Shown: positions 53,374 through 62,894 of the stretch, piece after piece | How positions within the stretch are numbered: position 1 is the first letter of the stretch | Layout: each line of letters begins with the position of its first letter | Position numbers and translations under genes: made by a program | The notes under the pieces: model-generated | Database searches by the model: none | Told to the model about the DNA's origin: nothing | The model's input: only the letters and a program-made list of their open reading frames with translations | Assembly (NCBI RefSeq): GCF_014645375.1 | Contig: NZ_BMLT01000001.1 | Coordinates: forward strand, 430,835 to 494,834 | DNA: 64,000 bases | Origin: Marinobacterium nitratireducens | GTDB taxonomy: Bacteria; Pseudomonadota; Gammaproteobacteria; Pseudomonadales; Balneatricaceae | Direction: 5' to 3'

Positions 53374-53430
53374 CCGAATTAAACTACACTGTGCAGTATA
53401 TTATACACTGTACAGTGTAGTTTAATTCGG
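53374..53430. promoter_or_regulatory. Operator array: 19-bp inverted repeat with two 16-bp palindromes
   Basis: CCGAATTAAACTACACTGT (53374-53392) and its exact reverse complement (53412-53430) flank a 19-base centre. Two palindromic sites lie inside: TACACTGTGCAGTATA (53385-53400) and the perfect TACACTGTACAGTGTA (53404-53419), 19 bases centre to centre. The array is 118 bases upstream of the membrane-fusion gene and overlaps AT-rich promoter-like sequence. It is the likely target of the TetR protein encoded upstream. Confidence 0.85.
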
Positions 53431-53548
53431 TGGCGTGCCACCGGAACCGGTCGGTTCTGGCGGCGTGTCTGCAACAACCATCCGGATGATCAGGTTCCGC
53501 CCGGGATTGCGGGCATGTCATCCCAATTCATTAACCAGTGGACGAACG

Positions 53549-54700
53549 ATGAAACACAATCACGCCTCCGCCAGCCGGTCCGGCACCAGAAGGCACAACC
53601 GCTATGTACCGATGGGGCTTTTGCTGCTGGCCGGCTTGCTGGCAGGGTGCGAGCCGCAGGAGGTCACACAACAGGACCCGCTGGTACCGGTCAAGGCGAT
53701 CAAGGTCGTACCGCAGGACGTCGAACTGCTGGATCAGTTCACTGGCGAGGTCAGCAGCGCGCAACAGATCGAACTGCGGGCCCGGGTATCGGGCGTGCTG
53801 GAACAGAAGCACTTTGCCGATGGCGCCATGGTGGAAGCCGGTCAACTGCTGTTCAGCCTCGACGACCGCGACTACAGGGCCCGACTGCAGAAGGCCAGGG
53901 CGGAGCTCTCCAGCGCCCGCAGCGATTACAACCGCGCCAGGCTCGACGTCGAGCGCTACAGGCCGCTGCTCAAGACCCAGGCCATCGCGCGCCGGGTATA
54001 CGATAACGCCACCGCTGCGATGAACGCTGCCGCATCACAGGTCGAGAACGCCGAGGCGGCCGTCCGGCAGGCGGAGCTGTCGGTGGAGTACGCCGCGATC
54101 AGATCGCCGGTTTCCGGCCGCATCGGTGCCGCCGACGTCGATGTCGGAGACCTGGTCAATGCCAGTTCGACCCTGCTGGCCAGCGTGTCGACGGTTGACA
54201 GTTCCTGGATCTATTTCAGCGTCAGCGAAAGCAAGCTGCTGCAGTACGAACGGGTCCACGGTCGCATCGATATGGAGACCGGCGAACAAACCAGCGTGCA
54301 GCTGATTCTCGCCGACGGATCCCTTTACCCGTATCCCGGCCGCATCAACTTCGCCGACCGTGCGCTCAACGCCAGCACCGGCACCTTCCGTCTGCGTGCC
54401 GAGTTTCCGAACCCGGATGGCCTCCTGCGCCCGGGCATGTTCGCCCGTGTTCGCGTGGTGACCGAAGTCGCAAAAGACGTCATTGCCATCCCCGACAGGG
54501 CCCTGTCGCAGCTGCTGAACGACTACTTCGTGACGCTGGTGGAAGAGGGCGATGTCGCCCGGCAGGTCTCGGTGAAGCCGGGTCCGCGCCAGGACGGTCT
54601 CTGGATTATCGAACAGGGAATCGAAGCCGGCGACCGGGTCGTTATCGAAGGCATCCAGAAGGCGCGCGACGGTATGCGCCTTAAGGTCGAGCATCTCTGA
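53549..54700 (+). CDS. RND efflux membrane-fusion lipoprotein (MexA/AcrA-like)
   Basis: A 383-residue periplasmic adaptor with a lipoprotein signal (LLLLAGLLAGCEPQEV, Cys lipidation). It has the adaptor pattern of barrel-sandwich strands around an alpha hairpin: VELLDQFTGEV, ELRARVSGVLEQKHF, YAAIRSPVSGRIG and FPNPDGLLRPGMFARV. It joins the RND pump to the outer-membrane channel. The start at 53549 gives a normal signal peptide; an in-frame ATG at 53435 would place non-conserved sequence in front of it. The ribosome site is weak. Confidence 0.92.
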   Translation: MKHNHASASRSGTRRHNRYVPMGLLLLAGLLAGCEPQEVTQQDPLVPVKAIKVVPQDVELLDQFTGEVSSAQQIELRARVSGVLEQKHFADGAMVEAGQLLFSLDDRDYRARLQKARAELSSARSDYNRARLDVERYRPLLKTQAIARRVYDNATAAMNAAASQVENAEAAVRQAELSVEYAAIRSPVSGRIGAADVDVGDLVNASSTLLASVSTVDSSWIYFSVSESKLLQYERVHGRIDMETGEQTSVQLILADGSLYPYPGRINFADRALNASTGTFRLRAEFPNPDGLLRPGMFARVRVVTEVAKDVIAIPDRALSQLLNDYFVTLVEEGDVARQVSVKPGPRQDGLWIIEQGIEAGDRVVIEGIQKARDGMRLKVEHL

Positions 54701-54728
54701 GCCAGCCAAGCATCCGGAGTAATTTTCC

Positions 54729-57700
54729 ATGGCACAGTTTTTCTTGCGACGGCCCGTTTTCGCGGTCGTCATCTCGGTTTTTCTGGTGCTGGCCGGCTCC
54801 CTGGTGATGCTCGGTCTGCCGGTGGCCCAGTTTCCCGATATCGCCCCGCCCACGGTGCAGATCAGCACCGCCTATCCCGGGGCCGATGCCGAAACCGTGA
54901 CCGATTCCGTGGTCTCGCCGCTGGACTCCCAGATCAACGGCGTTACCGACATGCGCTATATCCGCGCGGTGGCAGGCAACGACGGCTCCGCCAGCATTCA
55001 GGTGACCTTCGCGCTGGAGCGCGACGCGGACATCGCCGCGGTGGAAACCCAGAACCGCGTCAGCCAGGTCACTTCCCGGCTGCCTTCGGAAGTCAACGAT
55101 ATCGGCGTCTCGGTAGCCAAGTCATCGCCCGATGTACTGATGTTCGCCACGGTGTTTTCGCCCGATGACAGCAAGGACCGTATCTTTCTCGACAACTACC
55201 TGAACAATTTCTGGGTCGACGAACTGAAGCGTATCCCCGGCGTCGGTGACCTGAAACTCTTCGGTTCCGAGTTCGGCATGCGCATCTGGCTGCGTCCCGA
55301 CCGCATGGCGGCGCTCGGTCTCACCGCTTCGGATATCGTTGCGGCGGTACAGGAACAGAACAAGCAGGCCGCGGCCGGTCAGGTCGGCCAGCCGCCGGTG
55401 AAAACCGAAAGCGGATTCCAGTATTCGCTGTCGCTGAAAGGGCGGCTGGCGGATGTCGGCGAGTTCGAGGACATCATCCTGCGTGCCAACTCCGACGGCT
55501 CGCTGCTGCGGCTGAAGGATGTCGCCCGGATCGAACTCGGTGCCCGGGACTACAACATCTACGGCCGCTACAACGACAACGTCAGCACCGCCTTTGCGGT
55601 CTACCTGTCGCCGGGTGCCAATGCCATGGCGACCTCCGCTATGCTGCGCGACAAGATGGCCGAGCTCGCGATGGAACTGCCGCCGGGAGTCGACTATTCG
55701 GTGGTCTATGACACCTCGAATTTCGTCAAGGCTTCCATCGAGGAGGTTGTGCAAACCTTCATCGAAGCCCTGGTGCTGGTGACACTGGTGGTATTCCTGT
55801 TTCTGCAGAACTGGCGTGCCACGCTCATTCCGATGATCGCGGTACCGATCTCGCTGATCGCGACCTTTATCAGCTATCAGGTACTGGGGTTCTCGATTAA
55901 TACGCTGTCGCTGTTCGGCATGGTGCTGGCGATCGGCATCGTCGTCGACGACGCAATCGTGGTGGTCGAAGCGGTAGAGGAAAAGATGACGGCGGAAGGT
56001 CTGTCGCCGTTCGACGCTACCGTCAAGGCCATGAAGGAAGTGTCCGGCGCGCTGATCGCGATGGCGCTGGTGCTGGCCGCGGTGTTCGTGCCGATGGCCT
56101 TCGTGCCCGGCGTGACCGGCCAGCTGTACAAGCAGTTCGCCCTGACCATCGCCGTATCGACGCTGTTCTCGGCGCTGGTGGCGCTGACCCTGTCGCCGGT
56201 GATGTGTGCCTTCATTCTCAAGGCCGGGCATGCCGGCAGCAACAGCCCGGGGCTGCTGCAGCGCTTCTTCGATCGCTTCAACCGCGGCTTCGATGCGCTG
56301 ACACGCGGCTACCTGGGGATGACGCGATCGCTGGTCAATGGTCTCAAGCGGGTATTGCTGTTCCTCGCGGTCGTCGTTATCGGCATCTACGCGCTGGCCC
56401 GCATCACACCCACAGGGTTCGTGCCCGACGAGGACCAGGGCGCCTTCTTCGTACAGGCGCTGCTGCCGGAAGCGGCGACCACGACCCGGACCGAGGCACT
56501 GGTCGACGATCTCAGCAGCCAGCTGCAGCAATTGCCGGGCGTCGAGGGGGTACTGGGCATCACCGGCTTCGACCTGATCACCGGCGTGGCGGCGCCCAAT
56601 GGCGGCCTGCTGGTCGTGCAGCTGGAGGACTGGGCCGAGCGACAGAATGCCGACGAACAGATCTCGGCGCTGCTGGCCCGGGCGCAGGCGATCGGGGCCG
56701 GGGCGGAAGAAGGTCTGGTGTTCGCCTTCAACCCGCCGGCACTGCCGGGCTACGGGTCGGTTTCGGGCGTATCGATGATGCTGCAGGCGCAGCGTGGCCA
56801 GTCTCCGGTCGAACTCGCGCAGGTAACCCAGGATTTTATCGCCGCGGCCAATGCCCGGCCGGAAATCGCCCAGCTCAGCACCACCTTCGCCGCGGCTACA
56901 CCCAACTATCGCATCGAGGTGGATCGCGAAAAGATCAAGAAGTTGGGGATCCCGATCAGCGAGGTTTTCGACAGCATGCAGGTATTCCTCGGCAGCCTGC
57001 AGGTCAACGACTATACCCAGTTCGGCAAGAACTACCGCGTCAGCGTCCAGGCCGACAGTGAATTCCGCGAGGACATATCCACCCTGTCGCAGCTGCACGT
57101 GCGCAATGCCAAGGGGGAGATGGTACCGCTGGATACGCTGGTCAGCTACGAACAAAGCTCGGCGCCGCGCTTCGTGATGCGCTTCAACCTCTATCCGACC
57201 GCGGAACTGACCGGCACGCCGGCGCAGGGTTACAGCTCGGGTCAGGTACTGCAGGCACTGCAGGAAGTCGCCGGCGCCGAGCTGCCCAAGGGCTACGGCT
57301 TCGAGTGGTCGGGTCAGACGCGCGAAGAAGTCGAAACCGGCAATACCGGCACCTATGTGCTGTTGCTGTCGGTCGTAGTGGTGTTCCTGTTCCTGGCGGC
57401 ACTCTACGAGAGCTGGAGCGTGCCCTTTGCAGTGATGATGGCGGTGCCCTTCGGACTGCTGGGGGTATTCGGCGGTCTGCTGGTGACCAGAATGGACTTC
57501 AACGTCTACGGCCAGATCGGTCTGGTGACCCTGGTGGGGCTGTCGGCGAAGAACGCCATCCTGATCGTCGAGTACGCCAAGATTCACTACGAACAGAAAG
57601 GCTACGCCCTGGTCGATGCGGCAATGGAGGCGGCGCGGCTGCGCCTGCGCCCGATTCTGATGACGTCCTTCGCCTTTATTCTCGGCGTGGTACCGCTGAT

Positions 57701-57872
57701 GATCGCCAGCGGGGCGGGGAGTGCATCCAAGAACTCCGTCGGCACGGCGGTGTTCTTCGGCATGATGGCTGCGACAGTGTTCGGCGTGTTCTTCGTTCCC
57801 GCATTCTATGTGATGGTGCAGCGCCTGACCGAGCGCCTGAGCGGCAGAAAGCCGCAGGGAGGTGAAGGATGA
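54729..57872 (+). CDS. RND efflux transporter (MexB/AcrB family)
   Basis: The 1047-residue proton-driven pump has 12 helices and two large periplasmic loops. HAE1-type signatures include MAQFFLRRPVFAVVISVFLV at the start, GMVLAIGIVVDDAIVVVEAV (proton-relay Asp pair in helix 4) and GLSAKNAILIVEYA with the Lys of helix 10. Length and motifs fit multidrug pumps rather than metal pumps. The gene lies between the adaptor and the outer-membrane factor and overlaps the latter by 4 bases. Confidence 0.95.
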   Translation: MAQFFLRRPVFAVVISVFLVLAGSLVMLGLPVAQFPDIAPPTVQISTAYPGADAETVTDSVVSPLDSQINGVTDMRYIRAVAGNDGSASIQVTFALERDADIAAVETQNRVSQVTSRLPSEVNDIGVSVAKSSPDVLMFATVFSPDDSKDRIFLDNYLNNFWVDELKRIPGVGDLKLFGSEFGMRIWLRPDRMAALGLTASDIVAAVQEQNKQAAAGQVGQPPVKTESGFQYSLSLKGRLADVGEFEDIILRANSDGSLLRLKDVARIELGARDYNIYGRYNDNVSTAFAVYLSPGANAMATSAMLRDKMAELAMELPPGVDYSVVYDTSNFVKASIEEVVQTFIEALVLVTLVVFLFLQNWRATLIPMIAVPISLIATFISYQVLGFSINTLSLFGMVLAIGIVVDDAIVVVEAVEEKMTAEGLSPFDATVKAMKEVSGALIAMALVLAAVFVPMAFVPGVTGQLYKQFALTIAVSTLFSALVALTLSPVMCAFILKAGHAGSNSPGLLQRFFDRFNRGFDALTRGYLGMTRSLVNGLKRVLLFLAVVVIGIYALARITPTGFVPDEDQGAFFVQALLPEAATTTRTEALVDDLSSQLQQLPGVEGVLGITGFDLITGVAAPNGGLLVVQLEDWAERQNADEQISALLARAQAIGAGAEEGLVFAFNPPALPGYGSVSGVSMMLQAQRGQSPVELAQVTQDFIAAANARPEIAQLSTTFAAATPNYRIEVDREKIKKLGIPISEVFDSMQVFLGSLQVNDYTQFGKNYRVSVQADSEFREDISTLSQLHVRNAKGEMVPLDTLVSYEQSSAPRFVMRFNLYPTAELTGTPAQGYSSGQVLQALQEVAGAELPKGYGFEWSGQTREEVETGNTGTYVLLLSVVVVFLFLAALYESWSVPFAVMMAVPFGLLGVFGGLLVTRMDFNVYGQIGLVTLVGLSAKNAILIVEYAKIHYEQKGYALVDAAMEAARLRLRPILMTSFAFILGVVPLMIASGAGSASKNSVGTAVFFGMMAATVFGVFFVPAFYVMVQRLTERLSGRKPQGGEG

Positions 57873-59293
57873 AGCGCGCTCTGATGCTGTGCGCCGTGCT
57901 GGTGCTGGTCACCGGCTGTGCCGTCGGCCCCGACTACCGGCGTCCCGAACTCGGGACGCCCGACAGTTACCGTGCGCCGGTCGCTGCCGGCCAGACGGGA
58001 TCGATCGCGAATATCGAATGGTTCGAGCTGTTTAACGACCCCTATCTGGAGCGGTTGATCCGAAGCGCGCTGGAGCAGAACACGGATCTGGGTATCGCGC
58101 TGGCGCGCCTCGAGGCGTCGAACGCCAGGCTGAGGGTCGCGCGCAGTGCCTTCGGGCCCGAATTACGCGGGACCCTGTCGCCCGGCTTCACGCCGGGCGA
58201 GGGTAACGATGCCGTATACAGCTCGGGTATCGGCATGTCCTGGGAGCTCGACGTGCTGGGCAAGATCCGCCGTGCCAGCGAAGCCGAACGGGCTGCGCTG
58301 CTGGCGACCGAAGACGGTACGCGCGCGGTGATGTCGTCACTCGTGGTGCAGGTGGCGCAGACCTGGTACAGCCTGCTGGCGCTCGACCAGGAGGCACGCG
58401 TCATCGAGCGCACGCTCGACAGCCAGCAGCGGTCGCTCGAGCTGGTCCGGGCCCAGCTTCAAAGCGGCGTATCCACCCAAGCCGAGGAGCAGCAGGCCAC
58501 CGCCCAGCTGGCAGCGACCCGGGCGCAGCTGCCGAGGGTGCGCCAGCGCACCCTGGCGACCGAGAACGCACTGTCGATACTGCTGGGCCAGGCGCCGCAG
58601 TCGTTCATGGGTCGGCCGGCCATCGAGCCGCTGGCGCAGATCGACGACCGTGCGCTGAGGCTGGGCCTGCCGGTCGAGCTGCTCGAGCGCCGTCCCGATA
58701 TTCGCGGGGCGGAACAGCAGCTCCACGCCGCCACGGCCAGGGTCGGCGTCGCCATCGCCAACCGTTTCCCGGTACCGACCATCGGGCTAACCGGCATCGT
58801 CGGGCGCTTGTCGACGGATTTCAGCGACATAGGGGGCGGCGGTGATTCCGTGAGCCTCGGCGGCTGGGGACCCTACGTCGACATCCCGATCGTCGACTGG
58901 GGACGGGCGAAAGGCAATGAGCAGGCGGCACGGGCCGGTGTGGAGCAGGCGCTGCTGGGTTATCGGGCGACGGTACTGAACGCCCTGCGGGAGGTATCCG
59001 ATGCGGTCAATGCCTTCGTAAACGCGGGCGCGGTGATCGATTCGAACGCGGTCTACGCGAACGCCGCCGGCCGAAGCCTGCAACTGCAGCGTCAGCGCTT
59101 TGGCAGCGGTGTGGTGGGCTACCTCGAGGTACTCGACGCCGAACGCCAGCTGCTCAATGCCGAACTGGGACTTGCCCGGGCCAGGCTCGACCGTGTCATC
59201 GCCTATCTCGATCTGTACCGCGCGCTGGGCGGGGGCTGGAGCGACGCCGATCTCTCGGCTGCCAGGCTTTTGCGTGCGCCGGACCGCGGATAA
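57869..59293 (+). CDS. Outer-membrane efflux lipoprotein (OprM/NodT family)
   Basis: The 474-residue channel protein has a lipoprotein signal (VLVLVTGCAVGPDYRRPEL) and two repeats of the TolC fold, with the family segments WFELFNDPYLERLI, SWELDVLGKIRRASEAERA, LPVELLERRPDIRGAEQQL and VVGYLEVLDAERQLLNAELG. It completes the tripartite pump. It overlaps the pump gene by 4 bases. Confidence 0.94.
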   Translation: MKRALMLCAVLVLVTGCAVGPDYRRPELGTPDSYRAPVAAGQTGSIANIEWFELFNDPYLERLIRSALEQNTDLGIALARLEASNARLRVARSAFGPELRGTLSPGFTPGEGNDAVYSSGIGMSWELDVLGKIRRASEAERAALLATEDGTRAVMSSLVVQVAQTWYSLLALDQEARVIERTLDSQQRSLELVRAQLQSGVSTQAEEQQATAQLAATRAQLPRVRQRTLATENALSILLGQAPQSFMGRPAIEPLAQIDDRALRLGLPVELLERRPDIRGAEQQLHAATARVGVAIANRFPVPTIGLTGIVGRLSTDFSDIGGGGDSVSLGGWGPYVDIPIVDWGRAKGNEQAARAGVEQALLGYRATVLNALREVSDAVNAFVNAGAVIDSNAVYANAAGRSLQLQRQRFGSGVVGYLEVLDAERQLLNAELGLARARLDRVIAYLDLYRALGGGWSDADLSAARLLRAPDRG

Positions 59294-59317
59294 TGCCCTG
59301 ACAGGTGCGTGCGCACC

Positions 59318-59343
59318 GGTGCCGGTACCGCGATACCGGCACC
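59318..59343. terminator. Hairpin between the efflux operon and gap
   Basis: GGTGCCGGTA-CCGCGA-TACCGGCACC is a perfect 10-bp stem in the 59-base gap between two converging genes. A good U tract is absent on both sides, so its efficiency as a bidirectional terminator is uncertain. Confidence 0.55.
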
Positions 59344-59352
59344 GCTGGCGTT

Positions 59353-60357
59353 TCACGCGCCCATGGCGCAGACCGCGGTATCGAGCATGCGGTTGGAGAA
59401 GCCCCACTCGTTGTCGTACCAGGCGAAGACCTTGACCATGTTGTCGAGGCTGCGGGTCTGGGTGCAGTCGAAAATGCAGGATGCGGGGTTGTGGTTGAAG
59501 TCGACCGATACCAGCGGCAGGTCGTTGCACTGCAATATGCCCTTCATCGGACCGGCTGCGGCCTCGCGCATCAGGCAGTTGATCTCGTCCGCCGTCACCG
59601 CACGGGCCGGCGTGAAGCTCAGGTCGACAAGAGACACGTTGATCGTCGGCACCCGTACCGCCATGCCGGTCAGTCTGCCGGCAAGTTCCGGCAGCACCAG
59701 ACCCACGGCTTCGGCCGCGCCGGTCTTGGTCGGGATCATCGACTGCGTGGCGGAACGGGCCCGGTAGGGGTCCGGGTGATAGACGTCGGACAGATTCTGG
59801 TCGTTGGTGTAGGAATGAATGGTGGTCATCAGGCCTTCGACGATACCGACCTGCTGGTGCAGTATGCTGGCCATAGGCGCCAGGCAGTTGGTGGTGCAGG
59901 AGGCATTGGAGATAATTCGGTCCTCTGCTTTGAGCGAGCGGTGGTTGACGCCGTAGACAATGGTGGCGTCGGCGCCTTTGGCCGGCGCCGAGACGAGCAC
60001 CTTGCGGGCCCCCCGGTCAAGGTGGACGGAGGCGGCGTCCCTGGCGGTGAATCGCCCGGTGCATTCGAGCACCAGGTCTATGTCCAGTTCGCTCCAGGGC
60101 AGCTTCCGTGCGTCTGGCTCGCTCAGGATCTCGATGGCATCGCCGGCGACGATCATCTGCCGTCCCTCGACCCGGACCGGGACACCGAAGGGCCCGTGCA
60201 CCGAGTCGAAGCGCGTCAGGTGAGCGTTGATGGCGGCATCGCCGAGGTCGTTGATGGCGACCAGCTGAATCTGCTCCGTACGCCCCGACTCGTAGAGCGC
60301 CCGGAGAACATTGCGTCCGATCCGTCCGTATCCATTAATTGCTGCTCTGATGGCCAT
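59353..60357 (-). CDS. gap: Glyceraldehyde-3-phosphate dehydrogenase
   Basis: The 334-residue type I enzyme interconverts glyceraldehyde 3-phosphate and 1,3-bisphosphoglycerate. The nucleotide-binding start is [20 protein letters not shown], the active site is [12 protein letters not shown], and later [20 protein letters not shown] and [14 protein letters not shown] are typical of the proteobacterial form found in P. aeruginosa (PA3195-like, recalled). The alternative, erythrose-4-phosphate dehydrogenase, fits less well. No other glycolytic gene is adjacent. Confidence 0.92.
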   Translation of the reverse strand: MAIRAAINGYGRIGRNVLRALYESGRTEQIQLVAINDLGDAAINAHLTRFDSVHGPFGVPVRVEGRQMIVAGDAIEILSEPDARKLPWSELDIDLVLECTGRFTARDAASVHLDRGARKVLVSAPAKGADATIVYGVNHRSLKAEDRIISNASCTTNCLAPMASILHQQVGIVEGLMTTIHSYTNDQNLSDVYHPDPYRARSATQSMIPTKTGAAEAVGLVLPELAGRLTGMAVRVPTINVSLVDLSFTPARAVTADEINCLMREAAAGPMKGILQCNDLPLVSVDFNHNPASCIFDCTQTRSLDNMVKVFAWYDNEWGFSNRMLDTAVCAMGA

Positions 60358-60509
60358 GCTGCTCTCTCCACTTCGCTATTGACCTGTGCAACCGGGGCTC
60401 CACCCCGGACTGCGCATTGCGTACAGGAAGTACGGTCACTTTTAGCATAGATGATTGCTCTGAACGGTTGACCCGACTCTGCATTGCTGTATGATGCTCG
60501 GCTCCTGAG

Positions 60510-60583
60510 GGCTGGATGGCAGAGTGGTCATGCAGCGGACTGCAACTCCGTGTACGCCGGTTCGATTCCGACTCCAGCCTCCA
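60510..60583 (+). tRNA. tRNA-Cys (GCA)
   Basis: The 74-base sequence folds as a cloverleaf with acceptor arms GGCTGGA / TCCAGCC, anticodon loop CTGCAAC (anticodon GCA), T-arm GGTTCGATTCC and an encoded CCA end. Confidence 0.95.
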
Positions 60584-60768
60584 TTCTCCCCCTGTCTGCG
60601 TTTTCACCGTTCCCCCCATGTCCCAAACTCCTGAAACTCGGCGAGTTCAGCGGGTCTATTTGTCATCTTTACAACGACGCCGATGCGACTTTTGGGTTAT
60701 CCTGCTGTCTCGACCCGGCAGCTTGCCGGATTCCGAGTGTCTGTAATACGTATACTGTATCGTTTGAT

Positions 60769-61524
60769 ATGAAACCCGGATCCGATACCCGACAAAAAGT
60801 TTTCGTTGCCGCCGATCAGCTGCTGGAACAGGGGGTCCGTCCGACCCAGCAGAACGTTCGCGAACTGATCGGCAGCGGCAGTCTGACCACCATCAACAAA
60901 GCACTGGGCGACTGGTGGAAGACGTTGGGCGAGCGCATCAGCCGCCGCAACGACCACCCCGAGCTGCCGGAACCGGTGCTGTCCGCCGCGGGTAAACTCT
61001 GGGATCAGGCGCTGGCGTATGCCGAACAGCGCTTTGGTCAGCGGCTCGCCGAGGTCGAGCGTCAGCATCTCGGCCAGCTCGAACAGCTCAAGCACGAGGA
61101 CCGGGCGCGCGGCGACGACGTGCGCCAGTTGCAGGAACAGAACGCCCGGCTGCTGGAGCGCAGCGAGCAACTGGCCGCGCAACTCGACGAATCCCAGCTC
61201 GAGCGTCTTCGCCTCGAAGAACGGCTCATACGCCTCACCGCCGAATACGAGGAAGCCGGTCGGCGCCTGAAGCAGCAGGAGCGTCTGCAGGCAGGTCAGG
61301 GCAGCGCCCGGGATGCCGAAGAGCTTCTCGATGCCCGTGTGCGTCTGCGCATCCAGGAGGAGGAGGTGCGTCGCCTGCAGACCAGCAACGATCGCCTGGC
61401 CGACGACAATGCCCAGTTAAGGCAGCAGCTTCAGGAACAGGAGCGCGCGTCGACGGCGCGCATCCACCAGCTCGAGCTGGAACTGGCGCGCCTGGAGATC
61501 CGGCGCGAGGCCCTGGCGCCCTAG
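60769..61524 (+). CDS. KfrA-like coiled-coil DNA-binding protein
   Basis: The 251-residue protein has an N-terminal winged-helix-like domain of the plasmid replication/KfrA type (DQLLEQGVRPTQQNVRELIG, GSLTTINKALGDWW). Its second half is almost entirely a charged coiled coil (residues about 100-250). KfrA proteins on plasmids bind operators and autoregulate; chromosomal relatives are uncharacterised. ATACGTAT about 25 bases upstream of the ATG (60769) is a small palindrome that could serve as an operator. There is no other sign of a plasmid or integrated element. Confidence 0.78.
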   Translation: MKPGSDTRQKVFVAADQLLEQGVRPTQQNVRELIGSGSLTTINKALGDWWKTLGERISRRNDHPELPEPVLSAAGKLWDQALAYAEQRFGQRLAEVERQHLGQLEQLKHEDRARGDDVRQLQEQNARLLERSEQLAAQLDESQLERLRLEERLIRLTAEYEEAGRRLKQQERLQAGQGSARDAEELLDARVRLRIQEEEVRRLQTSNDRLADDNAQLRQQLQEQERASTARIHQLELELARLEIRREALAP

Positions 61525-61599
61525 AAGCCTGTCGGTCATTGTTGCCGGCCACGTCTTTCGCTAAGTTGTATTTTGATTTTTCGCTCTCGGGAAACACGC

Positions 61600-62073
61600 A
61601 TGGATATTATCCTCGACAACGATGCCAGCTATGAACAGGTGGTCGAGGCGCTGAAGCGCTGCGGCGCCGAAGAAGCAGTCTGTTGCCGCACCGAAGCTCT
61701 GTTCGGTCTGGCCAAAAGCGCCCTGGTCAGGGAAAAGATCGCCGGGGTCACCATTCAGCTGCTTGACGCCGACGGCTACGCCATCCGGCAGGTCACCAGC
61801 CGCCGTCGCGACGAAAACGCCAGCCAGGGCGACGCTCTCAATGATCGTCAGGTCGCTGTGGTTAAGGCGCTGGAAAAGGTATTGGCTTATTGTCGCAAGG
61901 AGGGCGTGCAGCTGGTCGGCTACAGTGACGAACTGGTCGCGCTGCCCGCGCACGTCAAGCCGGAGGATATCGCTACGGCGTCGGCACGGGATATCGATAC
62001 CCGGGGCGTCTATCGCGGCGCGGAAGCGCTGATGTTCGACCCGGGCTCGGACTTATGTAAGGTTCTAGGTTAG
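61600..62073 (+). CDS. Uncharacterised 157-residue protein
   Basis: No family is recognised. The protein is soluble and mixed alpha/beta, with the segments NDASYEQVVEALKRCGAEEA, TIQLLDADGYAIRQV and KALEKVLAYCRKEGVQLVGY. It has four cysteines, two adjacent (EAVCCRTEA). I use the ATG at 61600. It lies 35 bases ahead of the response-regulator gene in the same direction, so the two may be co-expressed. Confidence 0.65.
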   Translation: MDIILDNDASYEQVVEALKRCGAEEAVCCRTEALFGLAKSALVREKIAGVTIQLLDADGYAIRQVTSRRRDENASQGDALNDRQVAVVKALEKVLAYCRKEGVQLVGYSDELVALPAHVKPEDIATASARDIDTRGVYRGAEALMFDPGSDLCKVLG

Positions 62074-62108
62074 ATTGATTTATTAAAGTTCTGAATTATG
62101 GGCCTTTT

Positions 62109-62774
62109 ATGAGCGAAATTCGGGTGCTACTCGTTGACGACCATGCCGTGGTGCGGGATGGTTTTCAGCGCATACTGGAGTCGGATGAGCGTATTCGCAT
62201 CATCGACAGCGCGAGCAACGGGCAGGAAGCCTTCGAGAAGTTTCGCACCTCCGAGCCCGATGTTGTGGTGCTGGACCTGACCATGCCGAATCACGATGGC
62301 GACCTTGACGGGTCCAGCATTTCAGGGGGCATGGAGGCCATCCGGCGGATTCTGGCCTACGACGGAAAGGCCCGCGTACTGGTGCTCAGCGGCTGCGAAA
62401 CCAGGCCCTATCCAACCCAGGTGGTCGGCATCGGCGTCAGGGGGTATCTGACCAAGCACTGCGCGCCCGCGGAGCTGATCGAGGCGGTGGTGCGCATCGA
62501 CAGCGGCGACAGTTACTACTCGCCGGTTATCCAGGAGCAGCTCGATCACCCGGAAAGCTGCGACGCATCGCCGGTCAACGTACTCAGCCCCCGGGAGCTG
62601 CAGATTTTCGTGCTGCTGGCGGAAGGCCTCCCGGTGAGTCGTGTGGCCGATCAGATGTTCCTGAGCCCCAAAACCGTGCATGCGCACCGCTCCAACATCA
62701 AGCGCAAGCTGGCGCTGCAGAGCAACTCCGAGATCGTTCACCTGGCATTGCGCCATGGTTTGATCGACCCCTGA
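62109..62774 (+). CDS. Orphan NarL/LuxR-type response regulator
   Basis: The 221-residue regulator has a receiver domain (LLVDDHAVVRDGFQR, phosphorylated Asp in VVVLDLTMPNHDG, Lys in GYLTKHC). Its C-terminal LuxR helix-turn-helix reads LSPRELQIFVLLAEGLPVSR and SPKTVHAHRSNIKRKL. An insertion (GDLDGSSISGG) follows the phosphorylation site, where most family members have a short loop. No histidine kinase gene is adjacent. It resembles the UvrY/GacA group. Confidence 0.85.
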   Translation: MSEIRVLLVDDHAVVRDGFQRILESDERIRIIDSASNGQEAFEKFRTSEPDVVVLDLTMPNHDGDLDGSSISGGMEAIRRILAYDGKARVLVLSGCETRPYPTQVVGIGVRGYLTKHCAPAELIEAVVRIDSGDSYYSPVIQEQLDHPESCDASPVNVLSPRELQIFVLLAEGLPVSRVADQMFLSPKTVHAHRSNIKRKLALQSNSEIVHLALRHGLIDP

Positions 62775-62894
62775 GAACCCAAACCACGCCGACGTTGTCC
62801 ATACTGTAGTCTGAGAAGGCAGTCGCCGGCGCGCGACGCTTCTCGGCGTGGCAATGCCCGGTGCCATTTATCCGGCCCACATCAGGACAAGCGA

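Noticed and set aside
55122-57587. Open frame of 821 codons on the minus strand
   Set aside because: It is antisense to the RND pump gene, and its His/Gln/Arg-rich composition is that of a codon shadow.
60510-61524. Genomic island attached at tRNA-Cys
   Set aside because: No integrase and no repeated tRNA 3' end were found in the window; the KfrA-like gene alone is not enough.
61600-62073. Universal stress protein assignment
   Set aside because: Length and alpha/beta character are similar, but the ATP-binding glycine motif of that family is missing.
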